Shown here piece after piece: positions 34,421-46,000 of a stretch of DNA of 64,000 nucleotides (within the stretch, counting starts at the first letter, position 1; each line of letters begins with the position of its first letter). A model generated the notes under the pieces. The model had not been told where the DNA came from and did not search any database. It was given only the letters and a program-made list of their open reading frames with translations. The position numbers and the translations under genes were made by a program. Origin of the DNA: Symsagittifera roscoffensis (lineage: Eukaryota > Xenacoelomorpha > Acoela > Convolutidae); NCBI RefSeq assembly GCF_963678635.1, contig NC_087066.1:31129301-31193300 (forward strand), written 5' to 3'.

Positions 34421-34423
34421 CAA

Positions 34424-34650
34424 AAATTCGCAACAGGCGATAATTCTTAACAAGCGACAATTCCTAACAAGGCATTGATAAGTAGAGTACGCTTGCTCCG
34501 CTTCACTCCGCACGAGAGAAAAACTGCACGAGAGAAAAACTGCACGAGAGCAGGCCAGAAATAAATACATTGTTCCCCACTTAATCTACTGTTACGAATT
34601 GTCGCTTTTTACAAACAATCGCCGGTTAAGAGTTATCGCATTACGGTCTT
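34424..34650. mobile_element. Small inverted-repeat element with internal 16 bp tandem repeat
   Basis: The left side GCGATAATTCTTAACA...AGCGACAATTCCTAAC is matched in reverse on the right by GTTACGAATTGTCGCT and GGTTAAGAGTTATCGCA. The centre carries GCACGAGAGAAAAACT repeated two and a half times (about 34511-34553). It looks like a MITE or foldback. No target duplication was defined. Confidence 0.5.
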
Positions 34651-34659
34651 TTAGTAATA

Positions 34660-35830
34660 ACTTTTGTTATAAAACTTTCATGCAATTGATTAACCTGTTT
34701 TGAAAATCTTCTTTCAACCCAATTCATAGTACAAAGCGTTAGTATTTGTACTGTTTTTCGAAGAAGGCGGAATGTTTATGCTGGGAGTTATTTTTTTATT
34801 CGGTCAATTTTAGACAATCGGAAAAATAGTTTTGACAAAAATCATTACACCCATTGAAGATATTGACGCATCAAAATCAAATAAACTTTTACCTCCTATC
34901 GTTTTAGACAAAGTTCATGTATGTGTTTGCACTGATACAAGAGCAGTCTTGTTTGTTTTTAGTGAAACACTATTCGGATCAAGTATTGAACCCAACCCAG
35001 ATCAACCTTAATTATTCCGTAATACTTTTGAAACACCGATTTTTTTGCTACACAATGAAAACGTGTCAATGAACTCAAGGAAACCAAAAATAAACCTTTG
35101 TCGTTTTCCTATCTCAGAGAAAAAATTATCAATACAAAGTTTGTTGACTTTTAATTTTTTACGATTGAACTTCTTTCGAAAAATTTTACAAATTTATAAA
35201 ACTTTATGTCATTTGGCACGTTTTTCAATCCACAAATATTTTTGAAAATTAAAATTCACTTTCAAAACAAAATAATAGACGTTTTTCGGCCATTTTTGTT
35301 CTTGTTAATGGAGAGCGTAATTGGATTAAACTCAAAAAAAATCTCCACTTAAACCAAGTAAATTAAAATTTGGTAACAATCGAAGTTTTATATTTTGTTC
35401 TGAAAACAAAAAAAATATAAAAAACCTAATATCTGATAAAGTTTTTCTCTTAGAAACAAAAACAACAATTCTTTGATGTAATTGTTGTTTTAGAATTTTT
35501 TAAACTGAGCCCAAACGTTTCGCATATCTGACACCGTAACACAATTCCTTCAGGCATAGTAGAAATGCAAAGTGTTCTGAAAATATAAAAATTGCAGCAG
35601 AGTTGAACATGCGAAGGCTATTTTATGAAAAAAACATAGGCAACTGACTGTTAGAAAAGTGTCAATGAACGCAAGTCAACAGAAAAAAACACTGATTTGT
35701 TTTTCGAACTTTCAAAACTTAAAGAAAAATAGGAGCATTTTCACCATTCCCCTTTTTGCTTTTAACTATGCAAAAGTATTTTTACGTTAACATAATGTAA
35801 TTACATTTTGCTAGAAACAATTTAACTATT
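34660..35830. other. No gene recognised
   Basis: AT-rich sequence. One open frame (35045-35245, plus) has no domain and looks compositional. Confidence 0.5.
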
Positions 35831-35839
35831 GTGAACACA

Positions 35840-36800
35840 TTTGTTCTTCATAGCTTACATCGTAACGTCACGCATTCAGCCATAATACCCCGTGAAACAA
35901 CTAAAAAATCAAATGATTGAAAACTTGGGGAAAAACGGAAAAGAGCGCAGTCGATCGCATTTATTCGATCGCGTTTGACCATTTGGATCAATTGAGCAAA
36001 TCCCCCCCCCCCCCACACACACACACCCGCCCCCCACCGTAATGACCAATTGAGCTATCTCCACCTAAGCAAAAACGGTAAGATGCTACAAAAAGACGAC
36101 AACAAATGCAATTAGATGGTTGATATGCTCAGAGCAAGCAATCAATTAACCGACTGAAGTTTATTCTATAGGACTATCGAAAAAAAACTTTGAATTAGAC
36201 AAAAAATCAAAATGTATTAAAAAATTTTTTCAAATTTTCGTCTGGGCGACAATTGCCTTGTCGAGAAAAGCGAGTTACCGTGGTTGGTTCTCTAGCATTG
36301 TATCTAAAAACCAAAAATTGTTCTCAGCAGCACCTCAATAAAATTCGGAATAGCTTTTTTCATTTAGGAAAGAAAAATCCGCTCTGTGTGCCTCACTTTT
36401 ATTAATTACTTTTACTTTTGATAGTTGATATTGTAAACTCTGGCGTTCCACATTCGTTGGAGAATCAGGTACAAACTTTTATATCATTCAAACTACTTTC
36501 AAATGGCTATAAACATGTCTTGAACACCTATTGAGCTATCTCCCCCCCCCCCCCCTCAACATGACAGAATGGGAGCAGATTGCTCAATTGGGCTCTTTTT
36601 CATTTTCCCACCCCCCTCGAAAATTTATAAAATTAAACTTTTCAAAAACTATTCACACGGCATTTTGCATGCAAGAAATGTTGTAGAAGATTGTTCACCT
36701 GTTCACGCTGACATGTTTTATTGCAGTTTATAATTTTAATTTATAATTTTATTTAGATTTCATATATTGATATTCAGAGAAAATCAAAGAAGGAGACTGG
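35840..36800. repeat. Dispersed repeat with C-runs (family shared with 39240-42170 and 50000-51080)
   Basis: Text such as CAATTGAGCTATCTCC, CTAAGCAAAAACGGTAAG and GGGCGACAATTGCCTTGTCGAG recurs in diverged form at 50130-50360. Poly-C tracts interrupt it (36001-36014, followed by a CA repeat, and 36541-36555). No ORF or termini defined. Confidence 0.6.
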
Positions 36801-37141
36801 AAAATAGCCCCCACTTGATCCGACCTTTTTACTTTTGCTGTTCGATAATGGAGTTTGCCTTCTCTTCAACAAAGAAAATGAACTGAAGCTACAAAAGAAA
36901 TCAGAAGTCAAACAGCGAAAAAGTTAATATGAGCCTGCACAACATTCAAAGCTTTTTTCTGAAAAAAAAACCATCTGAACTACGCCTCTTACTACGACAC
37001 TTAAACAAAAACAGTCTCTCAATTTTTAGAAAGTATAATTATTCAGCTAAATTTTGTTCTCGTCAAATGTATTATATTTGGTCTTACTGTTGATTTCGAG
37101 CATAGCCAAATGATGGTGTCTATAATAATAATCATGATAAA

Positions 37142-37185
37142 TTGTTTCCAAGTGAAGTCATCACGCGACCTTCACTTGGAAACAA
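37142..37185. repeat. Perfect 44 bp palindrome abutting a TIR element
   Basis: 16 bp arms TTGTTTCCAAGTGAAG and CTTCACTTGGAAACAA enclose a 12 nt loop. The right arm ends at 37185, and the inverted repeat of the TIR element begins at 37186. It is absent beside the copy at 22658. Confidence 0.9.
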
Positions 37186-38357
37186 CATTACGAGGCCAAA
37201 CTGTGCACTGGATAGGCGCACAATTTTGTGTCTGTATGTTCCTGGATTCCAAAAACTAATCTTTAAACATGTTCCAAAATGTACGGGGATTCCACTTACA
37301 AAACTTCCCTGAGTGTAACGTAAATTTTGTCGGCACATTTGTTTTGTCGGCACATTTGTTTTGTCGCGGATTCCGCAACAAGCGAATATAGCTAGTTGTT
37401 TTGGATTTCGCCATTAAAAGTGGATTCCGCAAAATTTAAGCGGAATCCGCAAACGTAACCCGATTCCGCAAACTGTGAGTAGATTCAATACTGAACTTGC
37501 ATATGAACAATTAAAAGCTAGAGCTGGAATTCTTATCTCTTACAATGCGGAAATTAAAAGCAATGAATTAACCATTGTTAGCGGAATCCACCAGCAAGTC
37601 TTAAAACATGTCATCTCTTAGTGTTTTGGAAACACAACACCGAATAATTTCAAAATTTGGAGTCATTGAGTTGAGAGTATGTAGAAATACAACACACAGC
37701 ATATCGCCAAATTAGATCGGTATCTCGGATTCTATCGATCCCAAACACTGGTCAGTTTTTGGGATTGACGGAATCCCAAAACCCAAAAACTGGAATATTA
37801 TGGAATTAATATGGATTAAATTCAATATTTGGAGTCATTGGGCTGAGAGTGATTAGAAACCCAACGCATAGCAAATCGTCGAATTAGTTCAGTGTTTGGG
37901 GTTTCATCGATCCCAAACACTGATCTAGTAATTACTTATTTTAGTGGAATGAAATCATCTAATTAAAAGATATAACTTTAAGCGCTACTACATTTATACA
38001 TAAATGGAAACGGAACCTGCAAACAAAATGCGGATCCCACTTACACTTCGCGGATTCCGCTTACAGTTGCGGATTCCGCATCAGCTCAATTTAAATATAC
38101 ACATGTCTTATTGTTTGTTTGTGGACTCCAAAAACTGTTTTGGATTCCGCAAATACGGTTGCGGATTCCGTAAAATCGTCTGTTTTTGGAGCGATTTTGA
38201 GCGGAACAGTATTTTAAGTATTTGTTTGTGGAATCCATAACAACAAAGAATATCAAAGAAAAGTAGCAACCATGTGGATTCCCCACAACAAATCTGATTT
38301 TGGCCTGTTGTGGAATCCGCATACAATGCACAGAATGCACAGTTTGGCCTCGTAATG
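37186..38357. mobile_element. TIR element dense in GCGGAATCCGC-like motifs, copy 2 (1,172 bp)
   Basis: Perfect 22 bp terminal inverted repeats: CATTACGAGGCCAAACTGTGCA at 37186-37207 and its complement at 38336-38357. Both flanks inside the ends are rich in near-palindromes such as GCGGATTCCGCAAC and AGCGGAATCCGCAAAC. The middle (37640-37940) lacks them and carries a separate ~100 bp direct repeat, suggesting an insertion into a shorter element like the 584 bp copy. No transposase frame. The right end lies beside the 3' end of the small minus-strand gene. Confidence 0.85.
37650..37930. repeat. ~100 bp direct repeat, offset ~177 bp, inside the TIR element
   Basis: TTTGGAGTCATTGAGTTGAGAG...ATCGATCCCAAACACTGGTC at 37652-37755 recurs diverged at 37829-37927. 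Between and beside them, CCCAAACACTG/CAGTGTTTGGG and TTTTTGGGATTGACGGAATCCCAAAA form small inverted repeats. Confidence 0.65.
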
Positions 38358-38380
38358 AATATATTATCATTATTATACGT

Positions 38381-38386
38381 TTTATT
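38381..38386 (-). promoter_or_regulatory. Candidate polyadenylation signal AATAAA
   Basis: Minus-strand AATAAA lies 65 bp downstream of the TAG at 38452, a normal distance for a short 3' UTR. Confidence 0.55.
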
Positions 38387-38451
38387 GAAGCAATTTTTAA
38401 AAACCTCTTAGTCAAAGAAAACAAAGTTATTAGGTTTTTGAGGAAAAGACA

Positions 38452-41400
38452 CTAGCCCTGGAATGGGACTTGAGGTAGATGCGGCTGCTGTGCTTTGTTT
38501 ACTGGAGTTGTGCCCGCCCCCGTCCCTGTAACTGTCCTATCATTCTGTGAGTGACTGCGATTGGCCGAGGAGAGAAGCTGCTTCTTCTTTTGCGACTTGC
38601 CCCCACCCTGACCACCACTGCTTCCGTTACCCCCAGTAGGAGATGAACCCCCGTCTCCGTAATAAGCGGCGTCACCCTGACTGGCTGTGGCGAAACTGCT
38701 TCCAGACCTGAATCAAGTTCCAAGTAAATTGGAAAATGAGCAAATTTTAGTTGAAAAAAAGCAGTTTCAGAAAGAGAGGTGATGAGTTTTATAATTGTTT
38801 TGAGTGTTATTATGACTGAACTCTTTATGTTACGAACTATTTGAAAAAATGTGTTCTTAATAGTAAGTTTGTGTTCAACTCGGTGAGCGGTGGTGAAGTG
38901 GTTACGTCTCCGCCTCTCAATCGAAAGGTCGGATGTTCGAGGGCCACCATGATCCGTGCTCGTTGCTTGAGGGTGAAGCAACATTACCCAGCCCAGAAAA
39001 AATAACCAAAAAAAATTGCATGTAGTTCTTAAGCAGGGGCACAACAGCGGTTCGCCGTGATGAGCTGTACAGCTCTTGTGTTGGTCCTTTCCCCCGTGGA
39101 TAAATGATCTTAATTTAATTAACTCTTCTTCTACCCCCCCCCCCCCCCAAGACAAGATACCATTTTCTGTGTTTCTATTTTGTCCGCTAAATTCAATTGT
39201 CATTAACAATTTCGTAGAACTAGTCGTTACAACGTTTAATATCTAAAATTGGGCACGTGAGGGGGGGGGGGGGGGAGTAAAAGAGCCTTTTTTGCCCAGT
39301 AGAAAGCAAAATCTTATTAATTTTCTACAAAAGAATTGCAAGTTTTTCAAGAAATTTGCAAAATCAATATGAAACTTGCCAGATTCTTGCAGAAGATAAG
39401 CAAGATGAAAAAGTTCCCACAAGCTCCTATTAAAATCTTGCAAGATATGCACAGAGGAAGCGATTCAAAAAATGTTACACGGTAGTTTGCAAACGTGAGC
39501 GAAAATTTGAACAAATATGTTCAAACAGACATGTTTTATTCAAATCAGAACAACAAAATTCGTTTAAAAGAGGCTTTTCTAGGGGGGAATTTCGAGAAGA
39601 GATTTTTTGGGCTCTTTTTTCTTTCCACCATTTGCAAACTTTTATAATGAAACTCCTGTTCACGGCTCATCTATCGTTCCCTCCTTATGCAATGTTTTAT
39701 ACGTAAGCTAGGGAACCAGTCTTTAGATTTTGCTGATTTAACGCAGGATGAAATGTGGAAGTTTCGATAATTCAAACATTGGAATGTACCCAAAACTTTA
39801 GTGGTTTCTCTTATAAAATCGGGGTGTAGCAGACTACATAGGGGAGACAAGAATTGTGCCTACTGCCGGTTTTTAAACTGAACTCAGTATGAAATTTGGC
39901 AGAGCTGTTTTTTAAAAATGAGATTTTTCACTTCAAAATTAAAAACTTCAAACACCAGATACTTCCTGAGGCCATATCAGGTTTTCTACAGTAACAAGAT
40001 TGTAAGCGTGTATGCAGAGAAACGTTTTGCACCATGTTCTCTCAAAAGAACCAAAAGCCTCTACAAATTTTGATTTGTCCTAAGCTCATAAAAATTTATC
40101 TTCGAACAATTTCATCTGCTGTGGAGCTGTTTATGCTGGGAAGACACCCATAACTTTTTTCGAATAAACTCTAAATCTCAAAGTTAGCCGGTTATGTTTA
40201 AAAAAAAACAGAAAAAAATTGTTGCTATCGTTGAAGAAAATGGTTAACTTTCATACATTGGATTTTTGCTATGGACTTTTCCAAGAACTTACATAACTAA
40301 TTTATAACTAGTTATTTAAGTTATAACAAGAAATAAAAACTATTTTTTATGTTTAATAACTATTTAAATAATCTGAGAAATGGCCGGCTAGTATTTAATG
40401 AAATCAAAAAAAATTTAAAATGGTTTAATATTCATCAATTTGACTTTTCGAAGTCTATCACTTTTTTCCAAAGGAACTTAAAGTCTAGTCGCTAACTCAA
40501 AGAAGCGGCTCTTTTTCCTACATGTAAGAATGTTGACCACATTGTCCGATTGTTATGAAAATTTGCATAGAGACAAATAAGGCCACGACAAACATATTTG
40601 TTCTTCATACTCATCCTCATAAAACCACTCGTTACACTAATATATTGAAGCTCGTGTGAGGCGGGGGGGGGGGATTTGGAATGTAGTAGTTTTGAGAAGA
40701 ATCAGCAAAAGGTCAAAAAAACAGTCAAAAAATTGGCTCTTTTCCAGTTCCCCCCTTTCAAATTCAATTTTGAAAAGCTTATTTAACATTGACATATTGC
40801 AATGAAATTTGGTGTAGTGAACAAATCGACAATTGTGAACAAATTTGTTCTTCATACTTTACAGCGTAACATCACGCATTTAGCCGTAATAACACGTAAA
40901 ACAAACATAAAACTCGGTATTTTGAAAGGGGGGAATCTGGAAAAGAGCCAAAAAATTAATAATTTGAGATTTCCGAGTCTCATGATTTTTGTGTAAGAAA
41001 CTTGGTGTGCCGCTTGGAAAGGAGATCTCCGAACAATCCGTTCGTTCAATTAATTCCAAAATCTTAGATTTGGGAGCCCTGTTTTAAAGAAATAAGGAAA
41101 AGTGTCAAAAAACTATCATAAAATCAAATGCTTTTCAAGGGAGCGTTCCAGAGCACATTTTTTTCATCCCAAAACCTCAGATCAGAGAGGATATTTTTCG
41201 AGAATATTCAAAAAATAATAAAACCCACAGTGAAAAAAAATCAAAATTTTGATTGTTTCGAGGGCCATACAAATTTGCGTAGAAAAATAGACGCAGCCAC
41301 TCAAGCAGTGAAACTTCCCACAACCCTTTTCTTTGATTTCACCTTAAACCTCAGATTTGGAAGGGCAGTTTTTGAGAAAAATCAACTAGTTCCAAAAAAA

Positions 41401-42425
41401 TATAAATAAATAGAAAATTTTACTTTTTGTGAGAGAAAACTTGAGCGTAGCCGCTTACACAGAGCTTTCCTTAATCAATTCTTTTGGTTGAACCACAGGT
41501 AGAAACTCAAATTCGATTAAATATTTTAACATTATAATAGTGCAATGAACCTTACTTAAAAACTAACTATTGTGAGCAAATTTTCTCTTCCTACCCTAAA
41601 TGAAAACTTACCGCGTTGAGCCATAATTACAAGTAAAAAACAATAAAAACAAAAATTTTAGGAGTGGAAAAGTGCCAAAAATTTGAAACTTCCCACTGCC
41701 TTTTTCTTTGATTTCACCTTACACGTAGAACATCACTAAATACTGATCTTTTGGCTCTTTTCCAATTTTCCCACAACATATGAAACTCAAATTCGAAGAA
41801 ATTTTTTAACATTATTATAATGCTAAAATTCTGCTAGAAATGGTAGGGAAAGAGGAAAGGCGACGGTTTTTTTTCTGAAACTCAATGTACAAAAGTAATT
41901 TCGAAATGAATTTTGACATTTTAATTCTGACAAAACGTGCATGCAAGCGTCAACAAGTGAACAAATTACGGCTCTTTCCTATTTCCCACCCCCTCGTAAA
42001 ATTTCATAATAAAGCTTGTTCACACGGCATTTTGCAAGTGAGAAATGTTGTGAAAATTTGTTCGCCTGTTCACGCTGACACGTTTTAATGCAATTAATAA
42101 AATGAAAAGTCATTTTTAATACGTTTTCACATATTAAATTTCCAAAAAAAATCAAGGGGGGGCCCAAATTACATTTCTGTCATGCAAATTGTCGAATGAA
42201 CAATTTTTCAATAATTGTTTGTTGTATTTTTACGAGGGTTGATATACTGTAAAAAAGATATACTGCATACTTAAATACACACCTGTTTGCGCCTGACCGT
42301 TTGCGGACACTGATATTTGACCCGTTCGTCTCCCCGTTCTTCTGCAGCTTCTGCCCCCCATTCTGCCCCCCTCCGCCGAAGAGACTGCTGAAGTACCTGG
42401 CCAGTGCGTTGGCGTAACCCGGCAT
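38452..42425 (-). CDS. Two-exon gene for a 132 aa low-complexity protein, divergent from the KLHL10-like gene
   Basis: Exon 1 runs from ATG at 42425 to 42283 (MPGYANALARYFSSLFGGGG..., ending GAN plus two bases of Arg). It has donor CAG|GTGTGT. Exon 2 is 38707-38452, after acceptor TTGATTCAG. The phase-2 junction fits, giving 399 bp, 132 residues and a TAG; an AATAAA follows 65 bp later. The N-terminus is a short amphipathic/aromatic segment. The rest is Gly/Ser/Asn/Gln-rich with a KSQKKKQLL basic patch and a Thr/Pro/Gln tail, so it is probably disordered. The frame stays open upstream of the ATG to a possible acceptor (CTCTCTTTCAAG, near 42446), so the ATG may be internal and further exons may exist. 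Not recognised as a known family. The 3.6 kb intron holds a SINE and dispersed repeats. Confidence 0.5.
38886..39113 (+). mobile_element. tRNA-derived SINE, copy 1
   Basis: The head has a Pol III A-box-like GTGGTGAAGTGGTTACG and a B-box-like GGATGTTCGAGGGCC at tRNA spacing, then CACC. A non-tRNA body follows (GTTGCTTGAGGGTGAAGCAAC, GGGGCACAACAGCGGTTCGCC, GCTCTTGTGTTGGTC) and ends GTGGATAAATGATC. The same ~230 bp unit lies inverted at 57805-58036 in an unrelated context, proving a dispersed family. The body contains a hairpin (GTTGCTTGAGGGTGAAGCAAC). Confidence 0.85.
39120..42280. repeat. Intron of the 132 aa gene: dispersed poly-C/poly-G repeats
   Basis: Contains G/C runs (39136-39149, 39261-39274, 40663-40672) and diverged blocks such as TTGTTCTTCATACTTTACAGCG, GGCTCTTTTCCAGTTCCCCCC and AAGGGGGGAATCTGGAAAAGAGCC. 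Related blocks appear at 41580-42150 and 50590-51000. A unit with ACAAACATATTTGTTCTTCAT...CTCGTTACACTA...GTGAGGCGGGGG at 40520-40680 is repeated at 50595-50745 and 50850-51000. No coding exon recognised. Confidence 0.6.
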
Positions 42426-42445
42426 GTCCCGTCTATGACCCCCCT

Positions 42446-42985
42446 CTTGAAAGAGAGACGCAAAGAGAGGCCCACAACAGCACCAGTTTAGTCAAGATAA
42501 TACTTGATAAACACACACACAAGACGTGCTTAACAGGTACTCGGGCAGTTATATGCCTTAAAAAATTGAAAAAAAAAAAATTTTAAAACGTGCTATCTGT
42601 AACTACAAAGTTCGAATGCGATGAGAAAAACTGGACTTTATGGGTTTATATGATGGAGTACCGGTTAATTTTATGAAGTATATGTTTGGAACATCTGATT
42701 AATGATTCCGTTATATTTTTGAGATTATTAAGTTATTCACATAATGAACGTTTTGTTTTTCGAAGGAGAAAAACAAAGAAGCGGATGGCTTTGTATGGAG
42801 ATTATAAAGCAGCGACTTTTTGATCGAATCTTGCTTAGTCTCAAAACGCGCGGCAATTTTCGGAATCAATTCGAAGAGAGCGTGATTAAATTGTCAATTT
42901 CAGTAAAAGTCATCTTCGTTATCTACAAAGTTCATTTAACACGCATTTTTGTTGTCGCACGAGGAAAAATTATTCCTAATAATGA
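42446..42985. promoter_or_regulatory. Divergent intergenic region, possible bidirectional promoter
   Basis: About 540-560 bp separate the start of the minus-strand 132 aa gene from the KLHL10-like start. No clear TATA box at a suitable distance is seen on either side. A CACACACAC run lies at 42513-42521. Confidence 0.3.
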
Positions 42986-43017
42986 ATGATGGATCTTCGA
43001 TTCGACCTTTTGTCTGA
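42982..43017 (+). promoter_or_regulatory. Short upstream ORF overlapping the KLHL10-like start
   Basis: An ATG at 42982, four bases before the main ATG and in another frame, opens an 11-codon frame ending at TGA 43017. The main ATG is preceded immediately by an in-frame TGA (42983-42985), so the main start cannot extend upstream without splicing. Confidence 0.55.
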
Positions 43018-46000
43018 AGGTCAACGGGTTCAAGGTCAGTCTCACAACATCAACAATAGGGACAAATTGACTCCCCAGCCGCCATCGTCAAAGGTCGTCA
43101 ACCTTCACTTTCCAAGCACAGCTGGTGATCACAGCAGTAATAGCAGTAGCGTCATCGTTTCTTCCGACCCCCAACAGAACCAGCAGAATCGGAAGAGCTT
43201 CAGCGACTTCAGCATTGTCACTAGTGACCTTTGGACAGTCGAGGTGCATCGATGTGTGTTGGGGCACTGCAGCTCTTATTTTTACAGTCTTTTCAGCGGT
43301 GATTTTGTCGAAAGTAAACTTAACCGAGTGCATTTCACAGACTTGAGTCATGAGGAAATCGCGCCTCTTCTCAGAGAGGTTTACGGCCAGCAAGTCGAAA
43401 CAACAGAGCAGAACATTGACGAACTGTTGGTACTCGCAGACTATTTCGGCATTCGGACCCTCGTTAGTAAGCTGACAAAACGAAGAGCGGCCATGACTAC
43501 ACCTAAGAATGTCTTTAAAGTCTATCAATTTGCAAATTATTTCAACTTATTCGAACTTATCGAGTTTTGCAAGAAGTTTATTTGTCAGTCTATTATTGAG
43601 TACTCTCACCGCGCAGAGTTTAGAGCCTTAAGCGACGCGGATGTGGAAGATCTCTTGAATTTCCAGGAAATTAATTGTCAAAGTGAGAAAGATCTTTTAG
43701 CTGTGATTTGCAGATGGGCAAGTCAAGATTACAGCGGTCGCATTACGCCGGCTTCTTGGCTGTTATTTTCGCTTCGCTACAAGTACCCGAGACGTGAGAA
43801 CTTTGATAAATGTTACTCGGAACAATTGGCGGACTTCAAGTCAGGGTCATTCATGAAATCGTGAAACAATAATTTTTGAGCTTTTTAAACACCAGTTTTA
43901 TTCAAAAAGTTACCAGTGTAACTCTTACGATTTAATATTAAACCCATTTTCTGCCTTTAAATAACGTGAATTAAGTGCAACTTCTTTTTTGCTAAACCTA
44001 TGTTTTTTTTCGCTATTTGTGTCATTTTAATTTATCAAGGAAGCACAGTCACGTTTAGATTGATTCGATTTTTCTCATACTAAGATTAATTACGGGTATA
44101 AAATAACCTGTCCCCCAATTTTTATTCTTTTCTTTTTCTTAATAGATACAATACTTAATTTTTGTGGGAAGTAATTGAGTGGTATAATTGTGAGTGGGCC
44201 TGCCGCAGGATTGGTTTCAAGAACCTGATTGCCAAGTTTGACACCATTGTGAAGGATGTGCAGAAGATAGTGATGGATCCGAGGCTGTGTGCCGTCCAGG
44301 ATACAATAGACAAGAAGGTTGTGTCTGTGCTCAAGAGCCACATGAGCTGCACTGAGCGTAGTCGCACAGTCCAATGCAAGGCCATGAAGATAGTGGTGAG
44401 TTGAAAGTGATCCTTTCTTGCTGTAACTCTCACAAACCCCACTCCCCCAACCTCCACGCCAACCCATTGAACATCAGCAAAATTTTTGTGTATTATGCGA
44501 AGTGTCTCAAAGTTGTATATGAGTATCAACTCGTTTTTTTAGGAAATTTTCACACTTGAATTTATTTTTTCGCGGTTTAAGTATTGATTTTTGAAAGTTC
44601 AGATTCTTCCCTTTTTTAAAAGGTAGGCAAACTCCTTAATTTAACAGCAAAATGTAAAGATCACGAAAAACGTGATCGATTTCTAGTTTCGAAAGTCGAA
44701 TTTAAACTTCAAATTTCAACTGCTGAGTAAAAACATTACTATTTGATCCAGTTTTCTCAAATTATTATTTTTTAGAAAAATAACAGCATAAATTGTTCTT
44801 GAAAGTCAATGAGCTTTAGGGTATTTTTTAAATTTAAAGACGAGACTTTTAACATGAAAAAAGGCAGATATTACACAATATCAGGCAAAGCAAAATGTTT
44901 ACGACAAAAGTTTTCAGTTGATAGCCATAACTATAAAAATGAATTAGATTTAACCTGTGTGTGCATTCCACTGAGCAAATTTCCTGTTTAAATTCATGTT
45001 TTTTTCTTCAGGGTCGACCGACTGTTTCTCAAATTTGGAATTGTCTCTTGGGGCTTCCAAAACCAAATAAATCAATACTGGTTACCTCAAACCTCGTAAC
45101 TTCTCTTTGTGATTTTTTATTGTGAACTGAACGCCTTTCAATTGCAACACACGACTTTAAATTGATTTTTTCGAATAATCTATTTTTTGGCAAAAACAGC
45201 CAAAAAAAATTGAGCCTCAGCGTTTTTTTAACCTGTGGTTCCACGAAAATAAATTCTCGTATAAATGTTCTAAATTGTCATCCCAATTACCTGACTATTT
45301 ACCTTTTCACGAGGCGAGGTGCTCGAATTATGATTTGGTTGAAATAGTCGAAAGATGTACAGAGAAAGTCGAACTTAGTTTTCGTTGGAACTGAAGTTGA
45401 ATCACTGGGTTGTACAGGATCAAATCATAGTTCAAGTAGGATTGAATCATAGCGCGATGACGCTAGTTTCTTGTGTTCTCTTTTTTTTTTAAAATCGTGT
45501 TTAGAATCGTGACAAGAATAAGTGTGGCAAGTGTGGCGTGAACTCGTGTGTGAAGGAGTGCACGGTGCACTGGTGGGTGAGTGGAAGCGAGGAGGCGATG
45601 GAGAGGGCCTGGTTCTCCCGCATGTTGCAACCAAGGACAATGAATGAACTCATATTCGTATTCGGAGGCTGGAGTGGAAAGGAACCCTCCAATGTCATAC
45701 AAGTATGTGTGGGTCACTACATGCATATGCAATATATTATATTTGAACTGATATTTGTTACTCTTTTCGAATCACCCTTAGGTACATGCAATAAAGTCAA
45801 AAAAGCAGGGCATGTAAATTCAAAACCAAACTAGTTCATCTGAAAATTAAAAACAATAACTCACCCGTACAGAATTAAAAGAAAAATACAGATATGCCCA
45901 CGGTTAATTCATTCTGTTTTCACCCCCGGCATATCTGTCCTGAGCTGCAACATACATATTACAAAATTTTACAGAAATGAAAAAAATACAGATATGCCAG

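Noticed and set aside
38499-39209. 236-codon minus-strand frame
   Set aside because: It reads through exon 2 of the 132 aa gene in the wrong frame, crosses a splice acceptor and an antisense SINE. It is a composite by chance.
43088-43528. 146-codon minus-strand frame opposite the BTB exon
   Set aside because: Antisense shadow of a conserved coding exon; the plus frame has the BTB motifs.
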